Shown here in pieces: positions 9,279 through 17,977 of a stretch of 64,000 nt of DNA. The DNA comes from Desulfitobacterium chlororespirans DSM 11544 (lineage in GTDB: Bacteria; Bacillota; Desulfitobacteriia; Desulfitobacteriales; Desulfitobacteriaceae): the NCBI RefSeq assembly GCF_900143285.1, contig NZ_FRDN01000003.1, positions 496,001 through 560,000 of the forward strand. The letters run 5' to 3'. Under the pieces are notes generated by a model, which ran no database searches, had not been told where the DNA came from, and was given only the letters and a program-made list of their open reading frames with translations. Each line of letters opens with the position of its first letter. Within the stretch, counting starts at the first letter, position 1. The position numbers and the translations under genes are program-made.

Positions 9279-9307
9279 ACATTATCATATGTAATTTATC
9301 ATGTCAA
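9279..9307 (-). promoter_or_regulatory. SigA promoter of rpmG-secE
   Basis: TTGACA (9307-9302, minus) and TAATGT (9284-9279) are separated by 17 bases. The site lies just downstream of the tRNA terminator, so rpmG-secE has its own start. Confidence 0.75.
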
Positions 9308-9337
9308 GAATTTGAAAAATTTAGTATGCAATATAAA

Positions 9338-9369
9338 AAAAACCGCAGAGCTTTAGCCGTGCGGATTTT
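9338..9369 (-). terminator. Terminator of the tRNA-Tyr/tRNA-fMet unit
   Basis: On the minus strand a short stem (CCGCA...TGCGG with an inner ACGGC/AGCTC partial pairing) is followed by eight T residues. It lies seven bases downstream of the initiator tRNA. Confidence 0.7.
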
Positions 9370-9375
9370 CGTCTT

Positions 9376-9450
<75 letters not shown>

Positions 9451-9461
9451 ATGTTTAGTGG

Positions 9462-9545
9462 TGGTGGGCAGGAATGGATTCGAACCACCGTACCTTTCGG
9501 AACAGATTTACAGTCTGCCGCCTTTAACCACTCGGCCACCTACCC
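9462..9545 (-). tRNA. tRNA-Tyr (GUA)
   Basis: The acceptor arms GGGTAGG and CCTGCCC pair with one G-U. The anticodon is GUA in ACTGTAAATC, and there is a long variable arm as in bacterial class II tRNA-Tyr. CCA is encoded. It is followed after 11 bases by the initiator tRNA in the same direction. Confidence 0.95.
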
Positions 9546-9633
9546 AAGTCACTTATTCATTATATACCAAAAGCTAAAAAAATACACCCTTTTTATAAAA
9601 AAAATCTACAGCAAACGGTTGAACCAGAAAATG

Positions 9634-9656
9634 AAAAACCGACTCCATCAAGCCGG
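9634..9656 (-). terminator. Terminator downstream of sigH
   Basis: Minus-strand CCGGCT and AGTCGG (with one G-U pair) flank a six-base loop and are followed by TTTTT. It lies 31 bases after the sigH stop. Confidence 0.65.
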
Positions 9657-9686
9657 CAACATGATCCTCTCACAGCAAAGCATAGC

Positions 9687-10340
9687 TTATCCATCACGAC
9701 GTTCTAAGTAACGCTCAAGCTTCCTTTTTACTCTTTGAAGAGCATTATCAATGGATTTCACATGTCTATGTAGGTCTACAGCAATCTCTTGATAGGATTT
9801 TCCTTCAAGGTAAGCCATCAGGACTTTCCACTCCAAGGAACTCAAGATCTCACCCATCTTTTCCTCGATATCATCGAACTCTTCCTGACTGATGATCAAT
9901 TCCTCAGGGTCGGTTATTCTGGTACCGGAAATCACATCCAATAAGGTTCTATCCGAATCTTCGTCATAGATAGGTTTATTTAAGGACACGTAGGAATTCA
10001 AAGGAATATGCTTTTGCCGGGTAGCCGTCTTAATGGCGGTAATAATCTGCCTTGTAATACACAGCTCAGCAAAGGCTCGGAACGAGGAGAGCTTATCACC
10101 ACGGAAATCTCGAATCGCTTTGTAGAGTCCAATCATGCCTTCTTGGATAATATCTTCACGATCTGCTCCAATCAGGAAGTATGATCTTGCTTTTGCTCTG
10201 ACAAAGTTCTTATACTTATTAATTAAGTATTCCTGTGCTTCGGCATCACCGTTTTTGGCCAGCTCTACCACTTCTTCATCCACTATGACTTCATTCGTGT
10301 CGCACTCTTCCAACGCTTCAAGTTGGGCGTTAAGTGTCAA
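9687..10340 (-). CDS. sigH: RNA polymerase sigma factor SigH
   Basis: This is a 217-residue sigma-70 family factor of the sigma-H type, which directs early stationary-phase and sporulation genes in Firmicutes. Region 2 is seen in GADREDIIQEGMIGLYKAI and FAELCITRQIITAIK. Region 4 (HTH) is seen in LEGKSYQEIAVDLHRHVKSI. I chose a TTG start at 10340: GGGAGGG stands just upstream, the length matches the family, and the frame further upstream contains the gene's own promoter. It heads the sigH - tRNA - rpmG - secE stretch, as in B. subtilis. Confidence 0.93.
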   Translation of the reverse strand: MTLNAQLEALEECDTNEVIVDEEVVELAKNGDAEAQEYLINKYKNFVRAKARSYFLIGADREDIIQEGMIGLYKAIRDFRGDKLSSFRAFAELCITRQIITAIKTATRQKHIPLNSYVSLNKPIYDEDSDRTLLDVISGTRITDPEELIISQEEFDDIEEKMGEILSSLEWKVLMAYLEGKSYQEIAVDLHRHVKSIDNALQRVKRKLERYLERRDG

Positions 10341-10412
10341 AGCGATCCCTCCCGTATCATGGTGATGAAGATGTTGTAATGGATTATCGCTCTTGTCCTC
10401 AAGAACATACTC

Positions 10413-10442
10413 ATTATACCTTGAAAAAAACGGAAGCGTCAA
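10413..10442 (-). promoter_or_regulatory. SigA promoter of sigH
   Basis: TTGACG (10442-10437, minus) and TATAAT (10418-10413) are spaced by 18 bases. The -35 box coincides with the first TTG of the longest open reading frame, which shows that the long form cannot be the real protein. Confidence 0.85.
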
Positions 10443-10601
10443 GGCGAAGTTTTAGAGGTTCTGTCGTCTCATGCACTCTACAGGCCGGGTTTGGGCTTTT
10501 GGCTCCGGCCCTTTGCATGATTGGCTCCAATTATCCCATAGTTTAGGTTGATTTACAATATTTTTGCAATACAAATCCATTATGGGTTTATCCTTTATAA
10601 A

Positions 10602-11342
10602 CTAATTCCTGCCGTCCCGCTGACGAAGAACCTCGTACATGAGAATGGAACCCGCCACACTGGCATTTAATGAATTGATCCGTCCCTTCATAGGCAGACT
10701 GACGATCTCATCACAGGTCTCCTTGACCAGCCGGCTCAATCCCTTCCCTTCACTTCCGATGACGATGACCCGCGCCCCTGTGAGGTCGGAGCGGTAGACT
10801 TCCGTTCCCTCTGCTTCAGCCCCGGAGACCCAGCACCCTGCCTTTTGGAGGTCCTTCAGGGTCTGAACCAGATTCCCTACCCGGGCTACCAGGACATGCT
10901 CTACGGCACCAGCTGAGGTCTTCGCTACTGTGGCGGTCAGAGATACACTGCGCCGCTTGGGGATAATTACCCCGTGGACTCCCGCAGCATCGGCTGTCCG
11001 AATAAGGGCACCCAGATTATGGGGATCTTCCACTTCGTCCAGAACAAGGATAAAAGGATCTTCCCCTTTCTCTCCGGCCAAAGCGAGGATATCGTCCACA
11101 TCGGCATATTCCCGGGGGGCGACGTAGGCCAGGATTCCTTGATGCTTGGCTTTTTCGGTTAAACGATCCAGAGCCGCTTTATCCACGAATTGAAAGGGAA
11201 TCTTCTGAGCCCGGGCATGGCTGACTATGTCCTGGAAGCGGCCGGCCGTGCCTTCCCCTTGCAGGAGGAGCTTATTGACGGGTTTGCCCGATTGGAGAAG
11301 TTCCCAAACAGCGTTGCGTCCATATACGATTTCATCTGTCAT
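10602..11342 (-). CDS. rlmB: 23S rRNA (guanosine-2'-O-)-methyltransferase RlmB, SpoU family
   Basis: The 246-residue protein has an N-terminal substrate-binding domain (YGRNAVWELL) and a C-terminal SPOUT knot. The three SpoU motifs are visible: NLGALIRTADAAGVHG, VIVIGSEGKGL and LPMKGRINSLNASVAGS. The family transfers methyl from SAM to a ribose 2'-OH of 23S rRNA or tRNA. Its ATG overlaps the thyX stop by four bases (ATGA), so it is translationally coupled to thyX. In B. subtilis the orthologue (yacO) is followed by yacP before sigH; here yacP is missing. Confidence 0.92.
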   Translation of the reverse strand: MTDEIVYGRNAVWELLQSGKPVNKLLLQGEGTAGRFQDIVSHARAQKIPFQFVDKAALDRLTEKAKHQGILAYVAPREYADVDDILALAGEKGEDPFILVLDEVEDPHNLGALIRTADAAGVHGVIIPKRRSVSLTATVAKTSAGAVEHVLVARVGNLVQTLKDLQKAGCWVSGAEAEGTEVYRSDLTGARVIVIGSEGKGLSRLVKETCDEIVSLPMKGRINSLNASVAGSILMYEVLRQRDGRN

Positions 11343-12037
11343 AGGTTGGGGTCATCCTTTCCTTTTTCCTTCTTCAGCGCCTTAATCCGCCCGCAGCTCA
11401 TAGCTCCTTCATGGCAAATCCCTTGTGTGACGCAGGTAGGCCCGGCTTGGCCAAAAACATTAGGGGCAACTCCCCGGACCAGCTCCAGCATTTTTTCGGC
11501 CAGGATGCGGATTTCCCATTGGGCGCGCATGCAGGTTCTATGTTCGAAGAAATTCATTAAAGAGCGGGCATTAAAGGTAGCCATCAACGAGGTGGTGCAG
11601 GCATTGGGAAGGATATAACGGGCATCCTCTGCGGGAACCATCGCCAACAGGGCTTGGTATTCCTCTTGCAGCGTAGCCATAATATTCTCGAAGCGTTCCA
11701 AGGCTTGGGGATTACGGTGTATGGTCGGGGGGGTGACGAAGTCAAACCCCTCTTCTTTTACATACCGCTGTGATCGTTGAGAATAGCTTGCGATCCGATG
11801 GCGAACCAATTGATGGGATAACGCACGAGATACCCCATCGATCGAGAATTGAAAGCTAATATGCTCAAAGGGCGAAAGATGACCCATGGCGCGAAGCTTC
11901 TGCACAAAATTGGCTACCTTTTCCTCATCCAACTTTTCCATGAGCTCCGGAACCGGATCAGGCGAATAGCATAAACGAGCGGCGGCGGCAATGACTTTTT
12001 CCGGATCCGGTGTGTATTGAATCAGTTCGACATTCAC
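11339..12037 (-). CDS. thyX: FAD-dependent thymidylate synthase ThyX
   Basis: This is a 232-residue flavin-dependent thymidylate synthase, which makes dTMP from dUMP with methylene-tetrahydrofolate and NADPH. The defining ThyX motif RHRxxSxxxxSxR is present at residues 79-91 as RHRIASYSQRSQR. The C-terminal region has RTCMRAQWEIR. It sits between mrnC and rlmB, a position it does not occupy in the standard Bacillus order. Its stop overlaps the rlmB start. Its presence makes it likely that the organism does not depend on a classical ThyA, though that gene cannot be checked here. Confidence 0.96.
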   Translation of the reverse strand: MNVELIQYTPDPEKVIAAAARLCYSPDPVPELMEKLDEEKVANFVQKLRAMGHLSPFEHISFQFSIDGVSRALSHQLVRHRIASYSQRSQRYVKEEGFDFVTPPTIHRNPQALERFENIMATLQEEYQALLAMVPAEDARYILPNACTTSLMATFNARSLMNFFEHRTCMRAQWEIRILAEKMLELVRGVAPNVFGQAGPTCVTQGICHEGAMSCGRIKALKKEKGKDDPNL

Positions 12038-12068
12038 TTCTCTCTCCCCCTATATTCCTCCCTCGACT

Positions 12069-12542
12069 TCAGCAGTCCCTCTCTGACTGCTCCGCCGAGC
12101 TCAATGCATCTGTGATGGATTCTTCTTCCTTGACTGTTTCTCCCTTGCCTTTTCCTTCATCCTCTTCCCCAACAAATTGGTCCACCTGCTCAAAGGCCCA
12201 CAGCATACGCTCTGTCCTGCCGGTCAGCTGCCAATAGCCTACCAGCGCTTCAAAGCCGGTGGCATAGCGGTAGGTTACGACATCGGTGCTTTTAGGGTGG
12301 CCCCCTTTAGCATTTCTGCCCCGGTGAACCACCGAGAGCTCCTGCTCATCGAGATGAGGGAGAATATGGTGAAGAAGTTTGGCTTGGGTCCCCGCCCGGA
12401 CATATTGGGTAGCCAGGCGGTGAAGCTCATTAACCTTTTCATAGCCATTATTGAGAAGATGGGTCCTGACCCAAAGCTCATAGACCACATCTCCCAGATA
12501 GGCCAGGGTAAGGGCATTCATTTCCTGCCAGGATCTTGGCAT
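12069..12542 (-). CDS. mrnC: Mini-ribonuclease III
   Basis: The protein has a single RNase III catalytic domain without the double-stranded RNA-binding domain, and matures 23S rRNA in Firmicutes. LAYLGDVVYELWVR carries the first acidic residues (D18, E22), HRGRNAKGGHPK is the conserved middle segment, and GFEALVGYWQLTG holds the second acidic site. An acidic low-complexity tail (about residues 123-157) is longer than usual. The start is uncertain: the ATG at 12542 has no close ribosome binding site. GGAGGG stands seven bases before an in-frame ATT at 12557 and ten before a CTG at 12554. Confidence 0.88.
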   Translation of the reverse strand: MPRSWQEMNALTLAYLGDVVYELWVRTHLLNNGYEKVNELHRLATQYVRAGTQAKLLHHILPHLDEQELSVVHRGRNAKGGHPKSTDVVTYRYATGFEALVGYWQLTGRTERMLWAFEQVDQFVGEEDEGKGKGETVKEEESITDALSSAEQSERDC

Positions 12543-12572
12543 GGGAGCGGGCAGAATGCCCTTCCCTCCTTT

Positions 12573-14006
12573 CTATTTCAGGGTCCAACGCGCCCCTTGA
12601 GGAGTATCTTCCAGAACAATTCCCAGATCTTTCAGCCGGTCCCGGATCAGGTCGGACATTTCCCAATCTTTCTTTTTCCGGGCAATGGCTCTTACTTCCA
12701 GGAGAAGTTCCATGACTTGATCCAGTTTTTCGTTGCCGGCTTCAGCTTGGTTGGCAGGCTTAGCCAGATCAAAACCCAGGACATCAGCCAGCTCCCAAAG
12801 GGTAGCTCTGGCCTTTAACAGACCTTCCGAGCTGTAGGGATAAGCTTGCACATGAGCGTTAATGGCTTTCCCCAACTCAAAGAGGCTGGCATAAGCCAGG
12901 GCGGAGTTAAAGTCGTCATCCATAGCCTCTTCGAATTCCCGGCGGGCTTCTGCTGCCGCCGCCTTCAGCTTTTGCTCTGGGGCGGCATCTGCGGAATTTT
13001 TTCCTTGTCGGCCCAGTGCTTCGTCGGCCAGGCGGATGCTGGTCTGCAGACGCTCCAGACCTTTCTGAGCCATCCGCAGATTCTCATCATCAAAGTCCAA
13101 AGGGCTGCGGTAATGGGTACCCAAGAGATAAAAACGAATCACTTCCCCAGGGAAATGTTCAAGAATCTCCCGAACCGTAAAAAAGTTCCCCAGAGATTTA
13201 GACATTTTCTGTTGATTGATGGTTAAAAAGGCATTATGCATCCAATACCGGGCAAAGGTCTCGCCATGAAGATAACCTTCCGCTTGGGCAATTTCATTTT
13301 CATGGTGAGGGAAGACCAAATCTCCCCCTCCCCCGTGAATATCAAAGCCGGAGCCTAAGTACTTCAAGGACATGGCACTACACTCAATATGCCAGCCGGG
13401 ACGGCCTTTTCCCCAAGGGCTTTCCCAGAAGGGCTCCCCGGGTTTGGCATTTTTCCACAGTGCAAAATCCATGGGGTTCCGTTTGCGTTCCCCTACTTCC
13501 ACCCGGGCACCTGCTTGCATATCCTCAAGCGTCCGGCCGGAAAGCTTACCATAAGCGGGAAGCTTGTCCACGGCAAAATAAACATCCCCATCCACAGCAT
13601 AAGCTAAGCCTTGCTCTTCCAGGCCTTTAATAATCTCTATCATCTCTGGAATATGATCGGTGGCTTTGGGATGTATGGAGGCCGGCATCAGGTTAAGAGC
13701 TCCGGCATCCTTAAAATACTCTTCGATATAGCCCTGGGCCAGCTCCAGGGGATCTCTCCCCTCTTCCTGGCCCCGCTTGATAATCTTATCATCAATATCG
13801 GTAAAGTTTTGCACGAAGGTCACATCATAGCCTTTATATAAAAGATAGCGGCGGATCATATCAAAAACAACAAGCATCCGTCCATTGCCCACATGGAAGT
13901 AGTTGTATACCGTTGGGCCGCAGGTGTACATGCCTACTTTGCCTTCTTCCCGAGGCTTAAACTCCTCTTTTTGGTGGCTCATGGTGTTGAATAACCTTAA
14001 CGCCAT
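12573..14006 (-). CDS. cysS: Cysteinyl-tRNA synthetase
   Basis: The 477-residue class I synthetase has the HIGH-type signature HVGN at residues 38-41, preceded by zinc ligand C29 in [15 protein letters not shown] is at 267-271 and the [15 protein letters not shown] block supplies further zinc ligands. It charges tRNA-Cys. AAGGAG inside the 3' end of cysE serves as its ribosome binding site, and only five bases separate the two genes. Both are therefore under the upstream T-box that reads uncharged tRNA-Cys. Confidence 0.97.
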   Translation of the reverse strand: MALRLFNTMSHQKEEFKPREEGKVGMYTCGPTVYNYFHVGNGRMLVVFDMIRRYLLYKGYDVTFVQNFTDIDDKIIKRGQEEGRDPLELAQGYIEEYFKDAGALNLMPASIHPKATDHIPEMIEIIKGLEEQGLAYAVDGDVYFAVDKLPAYGKLSGRTLEDMQAGARVEVGERKRNPMDFALWKNAKPGEPFWESPWGKGRPGWHIECSAMSLKYLGSGFDIHGGGGDLVFPHHENEIAQAEGYLHGETFARYWMHNAFLTINQQKMSKSLGNFFTVREILEHFPGEVIRFYLLGTHYRSPLDFDDENLRMAQKGLERLQTSIRLADEALGRQGKNSADAAPEQKLKAAAAEARREFEEAMDDDFNSALAYASLFELGKAINAHVQAYPYSSEGLLKARATLWELADVLGFDLAKPANQAEAGNEKLDQVMELLLEVRAIARKKKDWEMSDLIRDRLKDLGIVLEDTPQGARWTLK

Positions 14007-14011
14007 TGCAT

Positions 14012-14683
14012 TCAGCTCTCCTTTTCCCCTAGTTTTTTCTCCAGATAATTAATCCGTTCCATGAGGATTTGCAATGTTTCCTGTACAGGATCCGGCATTT
14101 CTTCTGCCCGGATCTCTTTATTAGATACGGATTTCGTAACTACATGCAATTCCTTTAAGGGCATTCCGTGGCGGGAGACAACCTTTCCGGGAACACCCAC
14201 CACCGTGGTATTGCTGGGAACAGGCTTCGTGACCACAGATCCTGCCCCGATTTTAACATTATCTCCAATTTTAATGGAACCTAATATTTTAGCTCCCGAA
14301 CCGATAAAAACATTATTCCCAACAGTAGGGTGTCTTTTGCCTTTTTCTTTACCTGTTCCGCCCAGAGTGACCCCTTGGTAGATGGTCACATTATCCCCCA
14401 CTTCGGCCGTCTCCCCGATGACCACTCCCATCCCGTGATCAATAAAGAGCCCCTGGCCGATTTCCGCACCGGGATGAATTTCTATCCCTGTAAAAAAACG
14501 GGAGGTCTGGGAGATTAATCGCGGGATTAAAACCATATTCTTTTTATACAGACAGTGTGCCAGACGATGGGCGATCAGCGCATGAAGACCCGGATAGCAC
14601 AGGATAATCTCAACTATCGTTTTGGCCGCCGGATCTCTCTCAATAATCACTTTAATGTCTTGCTTAATTTGGCTAAACACCAC
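14012..14683 (-). CDS. cysE: Serine O-acetyltransferase
   Basis: This 223-residue enzyme makes O-acetylserine from serine and acetyl-CoA, the first committed step of cysteine synthesis. An N-terminal helical region (1-65) is followed by a left-handed beta-helix of hexapeptide repeats from about residue 70. The repeat region includes [19 protein letters not shown] and [13 protein letters not shown]. The C-terminal tail after about residue 185 is longer than in minimal forms. It is the first gene after a Cys T-box and is co-transcribed with cysS. Confidence 0.95.
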   Translation of the reverse strand: MVFSQIKQDIKVIIERDPAAKTIVEIILCYPGLHALIAHRLAHCLYKKNMVLIPRLISQTSRFFTGIEIHPGAEIGQGLFIDHGMGVVIGETAEVGDNVTIYQGVTLGGTGKEKGKRHPTVGNNVFIGSGAKILGSIKIGDNVKIGAGSVVTKPVPSNTTVVGVPGKVVSRHGMPLKELHVVTKSVSNKEIRAEEMPDPVQETLQILMERINYLEKKLGEKES

Positions 14684-14754
14684 ATATCACCTTCTACAGA
14701 TAAATCCATCTTAAATCCACAGGGCACAGAAAACCAACTCAATATAACTCAATA

Positions 14755-15030
14755 TAAAAAGAAACCCTCCGTCCAGAGACGAAGGATTTCCGCGGTTCCA
14801 CTCTGATTGAACAGTTTCCTGCTCCACTCATAGCCTTAACGCAGCCTTACGGAAGGATCTGTTCACCCTTCAAACGCTCCAGGACGCACTTCAAAAGCTC
14901 CTTCGGGATGGCTTCCACCTTTTCCATCCTCTCTTTGACAAAGGTCTCTTTCTACTCTTTCCCTTCATGACGTACCTTTCATATTCACAAACAAAAAGGA
15001 TCTATTGCATTATATGCAAATGCAACTCAT
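14755..15030 (-). ncRNA. T-box leader with Cys specifier, controlling cysE-cysS
   Basis: The minus-strand leader contains the T-box core TGGAACCGCGG and, after it, a terminator hairpin (arms in 14762-14790) with a T-run. Upstream is the Stem I region with AGAGAGGATGG and GGTGGAAGCC. A plausible specifier is TGC (14888-14886) in GAAGTGCGTCC, which reads Cys. Uncharged tRNA-Cys would stabilise the antiterminator and permit cysE-cysS transcription. Core and terminator are seen directly; the specifier is inferred from position and from the genes served. Confidence 0.93.
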
Positions 15031-15036
15031 GGTGTT

Positions 15037-15065
15037 AGTATAGAGAATCCTTGAGAACCTGTCAA
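15037..15065 (-). promoter_or_regulatory. SigA promoter of the T-box/cysES unit
   Basis: TTGACA (15065-15060, minus) and TATACT (15042-15037) are separated by 17 bases, giving a start about 140 bases upstream of the specifier. It lies in the gltX-cysE gap. Confidence 0.88.
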
Positions 15066-15167
15066 CAGAGTAAGTAAGTTGGGCCGCGCAGCTTATGGAG
15101 CGACCGGTGTAAATCAAAATCCTAGAGACCAAACTCACGGGTCTATTTTCAGTGCAGCCACATCCTA

Positions 15168-16634
15168 TTAGCGGCTGCCAGCAAGCAAAGCCTTCGTCCC
15201 CGCCAAGCGGCTCAGCACATTCTCCAGCCCCAGCAGCGGGACAATGTCATAGAGCTCCGGTCCATGCATTTGTCCGGTCAGTGCGATCCGGATGGGCATG
15301 AAGACTTGTTTGCCGCCCAACTTCGTTTCTTTGGTGATCTGCTTAAATAAAGGCTTCACCGTGTCGACACGAATTGCCTCCAGGCTCTTTAATTTTTCCA
15401 CAAAGAGGTCCAGAACAGCCGGAACTTGTTCCCCTTGCAGGATCTCCAGTGCTTCCCCTTCCGGAGCGGGGGCTTCTCCCCCTTGTACATAATGGACGAA
15501 ATCCTTAACCTGAGCCATATAGGAAAGATGATTAATGATCGCCTGAACGTAGTGAGTCACCCAGGCCCGTTCCCCTTCGGAGAGGGTTCCTTGGGAAATG
15601 GCTCCCATCTCCCGGAGATAAGGCACAGCCAAATCTGTGAGCCGCTCGGGGTCCGCCTGCTTAATATAATGAGCGTTCATATAGTTTAATTTATTCAAGT
15701 CAAAAACCGCCGGACTCTTGGAGACCCGCTCCAAAGAGAAGGCTTGGGTCATTTCCTCCAGGGTAAAGAATTCTTCTTCCCCTGGGGGAGACCAGCCCAT
15801 CAGGGCAATGAAATTCACCACAGCCTCCGGCAGATATCCTTTGGCCTGATAATCAATAACCGCTGTATCCCCATCCCGTTTGCTCATTTTTTTCCCTTCA
15901 GTGTTGAGGATCAGGGAGATATGAGCGAATTCCGGAGTGGGGAGGCCTAAAGCCTGGTAAATCAGCACTTGACGGGGAGTATTGGAGAGATGTTCTTCCC
16001 CACGGATGACATGGGTGATATTCATAGTGGTATCGTCGATGACCACGGCAAAATTATAGGTGGGAATGCCATCGGACTTAACGATGACATAATCGCCGAT
16101 GCCATCGCTGTCAAAGACCACTTCTCCCCGCACCCGGTCGTTAATCAGAATCTGCCGGCCTTCAGGCACCCGAAAACGAACCACAGGTTTACGGCCCGCC
16201 GCTTCGTATGTTTGGCGCTCTTCTGCGGGAAGATGACGGCATTTACCCAGGTAACGGGGAGTGTCTCCTTTAGCCATCAAGTCCTGGCGTTCCTGCTCCA
16301 GCTCTTCTTCTGAACAATAGCAATAATAGGCGTCTCCACTGGCTAAAAGCCTGTCCGTATAGTCCTGATAAAGAGCCAGACGCTCGGTCTGGCGGTAAGG
16401 TCCGTTGTCGCCGCCGACTTCGAGTCCTTCATCCCATTGAATGTTGAGCCAGCGCAGAGCCTCCATAATATTGTGTTCCGATTCCCGGCTGGAGCGCTCC
16501 AGATCGGTATCCTCACTGCGGACGATAAAAACCCCGTCTTCTCTGCGGGCGAGCAGGTAATTAAAGAGGGCGGAACGCGCACCGCCGATATGTAAGGGGC
16601 CCGTCGGGCTGGGGGCAAAACGAACTTTAAGCAT
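15168..16634 (-). CDS. gltX: Glutamyl-tRNA synthetase
   Basis: The class I synthetase of 488 residues has HIGG at 15-18 within RFAPSPTGPLHIGGARSA and KMSKR at 249-253. It ligates glutamate to tRNA-Glu. In most Firmicutes the enzyme is non-discriminating and also mischarges tRNA-Gln for GatCAB, but this cannot be decided from sequence by eye. AGGAGG precedes the ATG. The order ispD-ispF-gltX-cysE-cysS is the standard Firmicute arrangement. Confidence 0.97.
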   Translation of the reverse strand: MLKVRFAPSPTGPLHIGGARSALFNYLLARREDGVFIVRSEDTDLERSSRESEHNIMEALRWLNIQWDEGLEVGGDNGPYRQTERLALYQDYTDRLLASGDAYYCYCSEEELEQERQDLMAKGDTPRYLGKCRHLPAEERQTYEAAGRKPVVRFRVPEGRQILINDRVRGEVVFDSDGIGDYVIVKSDGIPTYNFAVVIDDTTMNITHVIRGEEHLSNTPRQVLIYQALGLPTPEFAHISLILNTEGKKMSKRDGDTAVIDYQAKGYLPEAVVNFIALMGWSPPGEEEFFTLEEMTQAFSLERVSKSPAVFDLNKLNYMNAHYIKQADPERLTDLAVPYLREMGAISQGTLSEGERAWVTHYVQAIINHLSYMAQVKDFVHYVQGGEAPAPEGEALEILQGEQVPAVLDLFVEKLKSLEAIRVDTVKPLFKQITKETKLGGKQVFMPIRIALTGQMHGPELYDIVPLLGLENVLSRLAGTKALLAGSR

Positions 16635-16663
16635 AGGTATCCTCCTCGAATAAATAGTTTAAC

Positions 16664-17140
16664 TCAAACCTTAACCAGGCACACAATAGCCTGAGAACTG
16701 ATTCCTTCTTCACGGCCTTCGAAACCCAGGCGCTCCGTGGTGGTTGCTTTTACTGAAACGTTTTCCAGATCGGTTTTGAGAGCACGGGCGAGATTCTCCC
16801 GCATTTGGGGAATATAGGGAGCGAGCTTCGGCCGCTGGGCCGCGATAATGCAGTCAACATTGCCAATGGCATAGCCTCGTTCCTCCAGCAGCTTCATAAC
16901 CTGTTCAAGCAGCTTCATGCTGGAAATCCCCCGATATCGCTCATCAGTATCCGGAAAATGCTTCCCCAAATCCCCCAGTGCCAAGGCCCCTAAGAGGGCA
17001 TCCATCAGGGTATGGGTTAAGACATCGGCATCGGAATGACCCAGCAATCCTTTTTCATGGGGGATGTCTATTCCAGCCAGTATCAGAGGACGTCCCGCCA
17101 CCAGGGCATGAACGTCATAGCCAATTCCTACTCTTAGCAT
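16664..17140 (-). CDS. ispF: 2-C-methyl-D-erythritol 2,4-cyclodiphosphate synthase
   Basis: This 158-residue enzyme catalyses the cyclisation step of the MEP isoprenoid pathway. The metal ligands D9, H11 and H43 are present in GYDVHAL and [17 protein letters not shown]. The C-terminal [20 protein letters not shown] binds the cytidine diphosphate. AAAAGGAG precedes the ATG. It follows ispD by 123 bases. Confidence 0.97.
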   Translation of the reverse strand: MLRVGIGYDVHALVAGRPLILAGIDIPHEKGLLGHSDADVLTHTLMDALLGALALGDLGKHFPDTDERYRGISSMKLLEQVMKLLEERGYAIGNVDCIIAAQRPKLAPYIPQMRENLARALKTDLENVSVKATTTERLGFEGREEGISSQAIVCLVKV

Positions 17141-17237
17141 GGATTATCTCCTTTTGAACTTGCTAATCTAACTTTATTGATTTAATTTATCGTGCTAGGG
17201 GGCGGTTCACTTACTTCATTCGTTCTATGAACTAGAG

Positions 17238-17266
17238 TGAATCAAGGGACCTGTCCCCGTGATTCA
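17238..17266. repeat. Hairpin at the ispD stop codon
   Basis: TGAATCA (17238-17244) pairs with TGATTCA (17260-17266), and an inner GGGAC pairs with GTCCC (17246-17250, 17253-17257). The outer arm includes the ispD stop. There is no T-run, so it is more likely an mRNA-stabilising or repeat-type palindrome than a terminator. Confidence 0.45.
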
Positions 17267-17977
17267 TTCATGGTTCACGTAATTTAAACGCTTGGCGAGA
17301 ATTGTTTCAGCCAGATCCAGGTCTTCGGGAGTGGTGATTTTGATATTTTCCAGGGAGCCCGGCAGGGTTTGGACGGGGTGACCCAGCCATTCAATCAGAG
17401 CGGCATCGTCCGTGGTGAGGTACCCTGCTTTTCTTGCTTTATGGTGGGCTTCTTCCAGGAGAGAGCGGTCAAAGACTTGGGGAGTCTGGACAGCCCTTAG
17501 GGTTTCCCGGGGAAGTGTCTCCAAGACCTTACCCTGGGCATCGACTCGTTTAATCGTATCCTTGACCGGAACAGCCATAATGGCTGCCCCAAACTTTTCC
17601 GCCTCTGTAAAAAACCGGTTTAATTCCAGACAAGTCAAAAGGGGGCGGGCCCCATCATGGACCGCCACCCTTTGGATTAACGAGCTAAGAGCCTTTACTC
17701 CCGCAAATACTGATTCCTGACGTTCTTCTCCGCCTAAGACAATGGCGGAGACCTTCTGAAAATCTTCTGTACGAACCAATGCACCGATTCGTTCTCTATC
17801 CTCTTTTGAACTAACAATTACAATCTCAGCGACAGCCTCGGACCGCTCAAAGAGCGAGAGAGTATGGGCGAGAAGCGGGCGTCCCTGCAAAGGGAGGAAT
17901 TGTTTATTGACGGAGGCTCCCATGCGTTTTCCTTGACCTGCAGCAGGGATGATGACACCCAGCTTAACCAAGCGCAT
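17264..17977 (-). CDS. ispD: 2-C-methyl-D-erythritol 4-phosphate cytidylyltransferase
   Basis: The 237-residue nucleotidyltransferase makes CDP-methylerythritol in the MEP pathway. The CTP-binding loop PAAGQGKRMG is at residues 11-20, and K25 follows in SVNKQF. VHDGARPL and TTDDAALIEWLG are other family blocks. Its start overlaps the end of the upstream PIN/TRAM gene by 14 bases. Confidence 0.96.
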   Translation of the reverse strand: MRLVKLGVIIPAAGQGKRMGASVNKQFLPLQGRPLLAHTLSLFERSEAVAEIVIVSSKEDRERIGALVRTEDFQKVSAIVLGGEERQESVFAGVKALSSLIQRVAVHDGARPLLTCLELNRFFTEAEKFGAAIMAVPVKDTIKRVDAQGKVLETLPRETLRAVQTPQVFDRSLLEEAHHKARKAGYLTTDDAALIEWLGHPVQTLPGSLENIKITTPEDLDLAETILAKRLNYVNHE

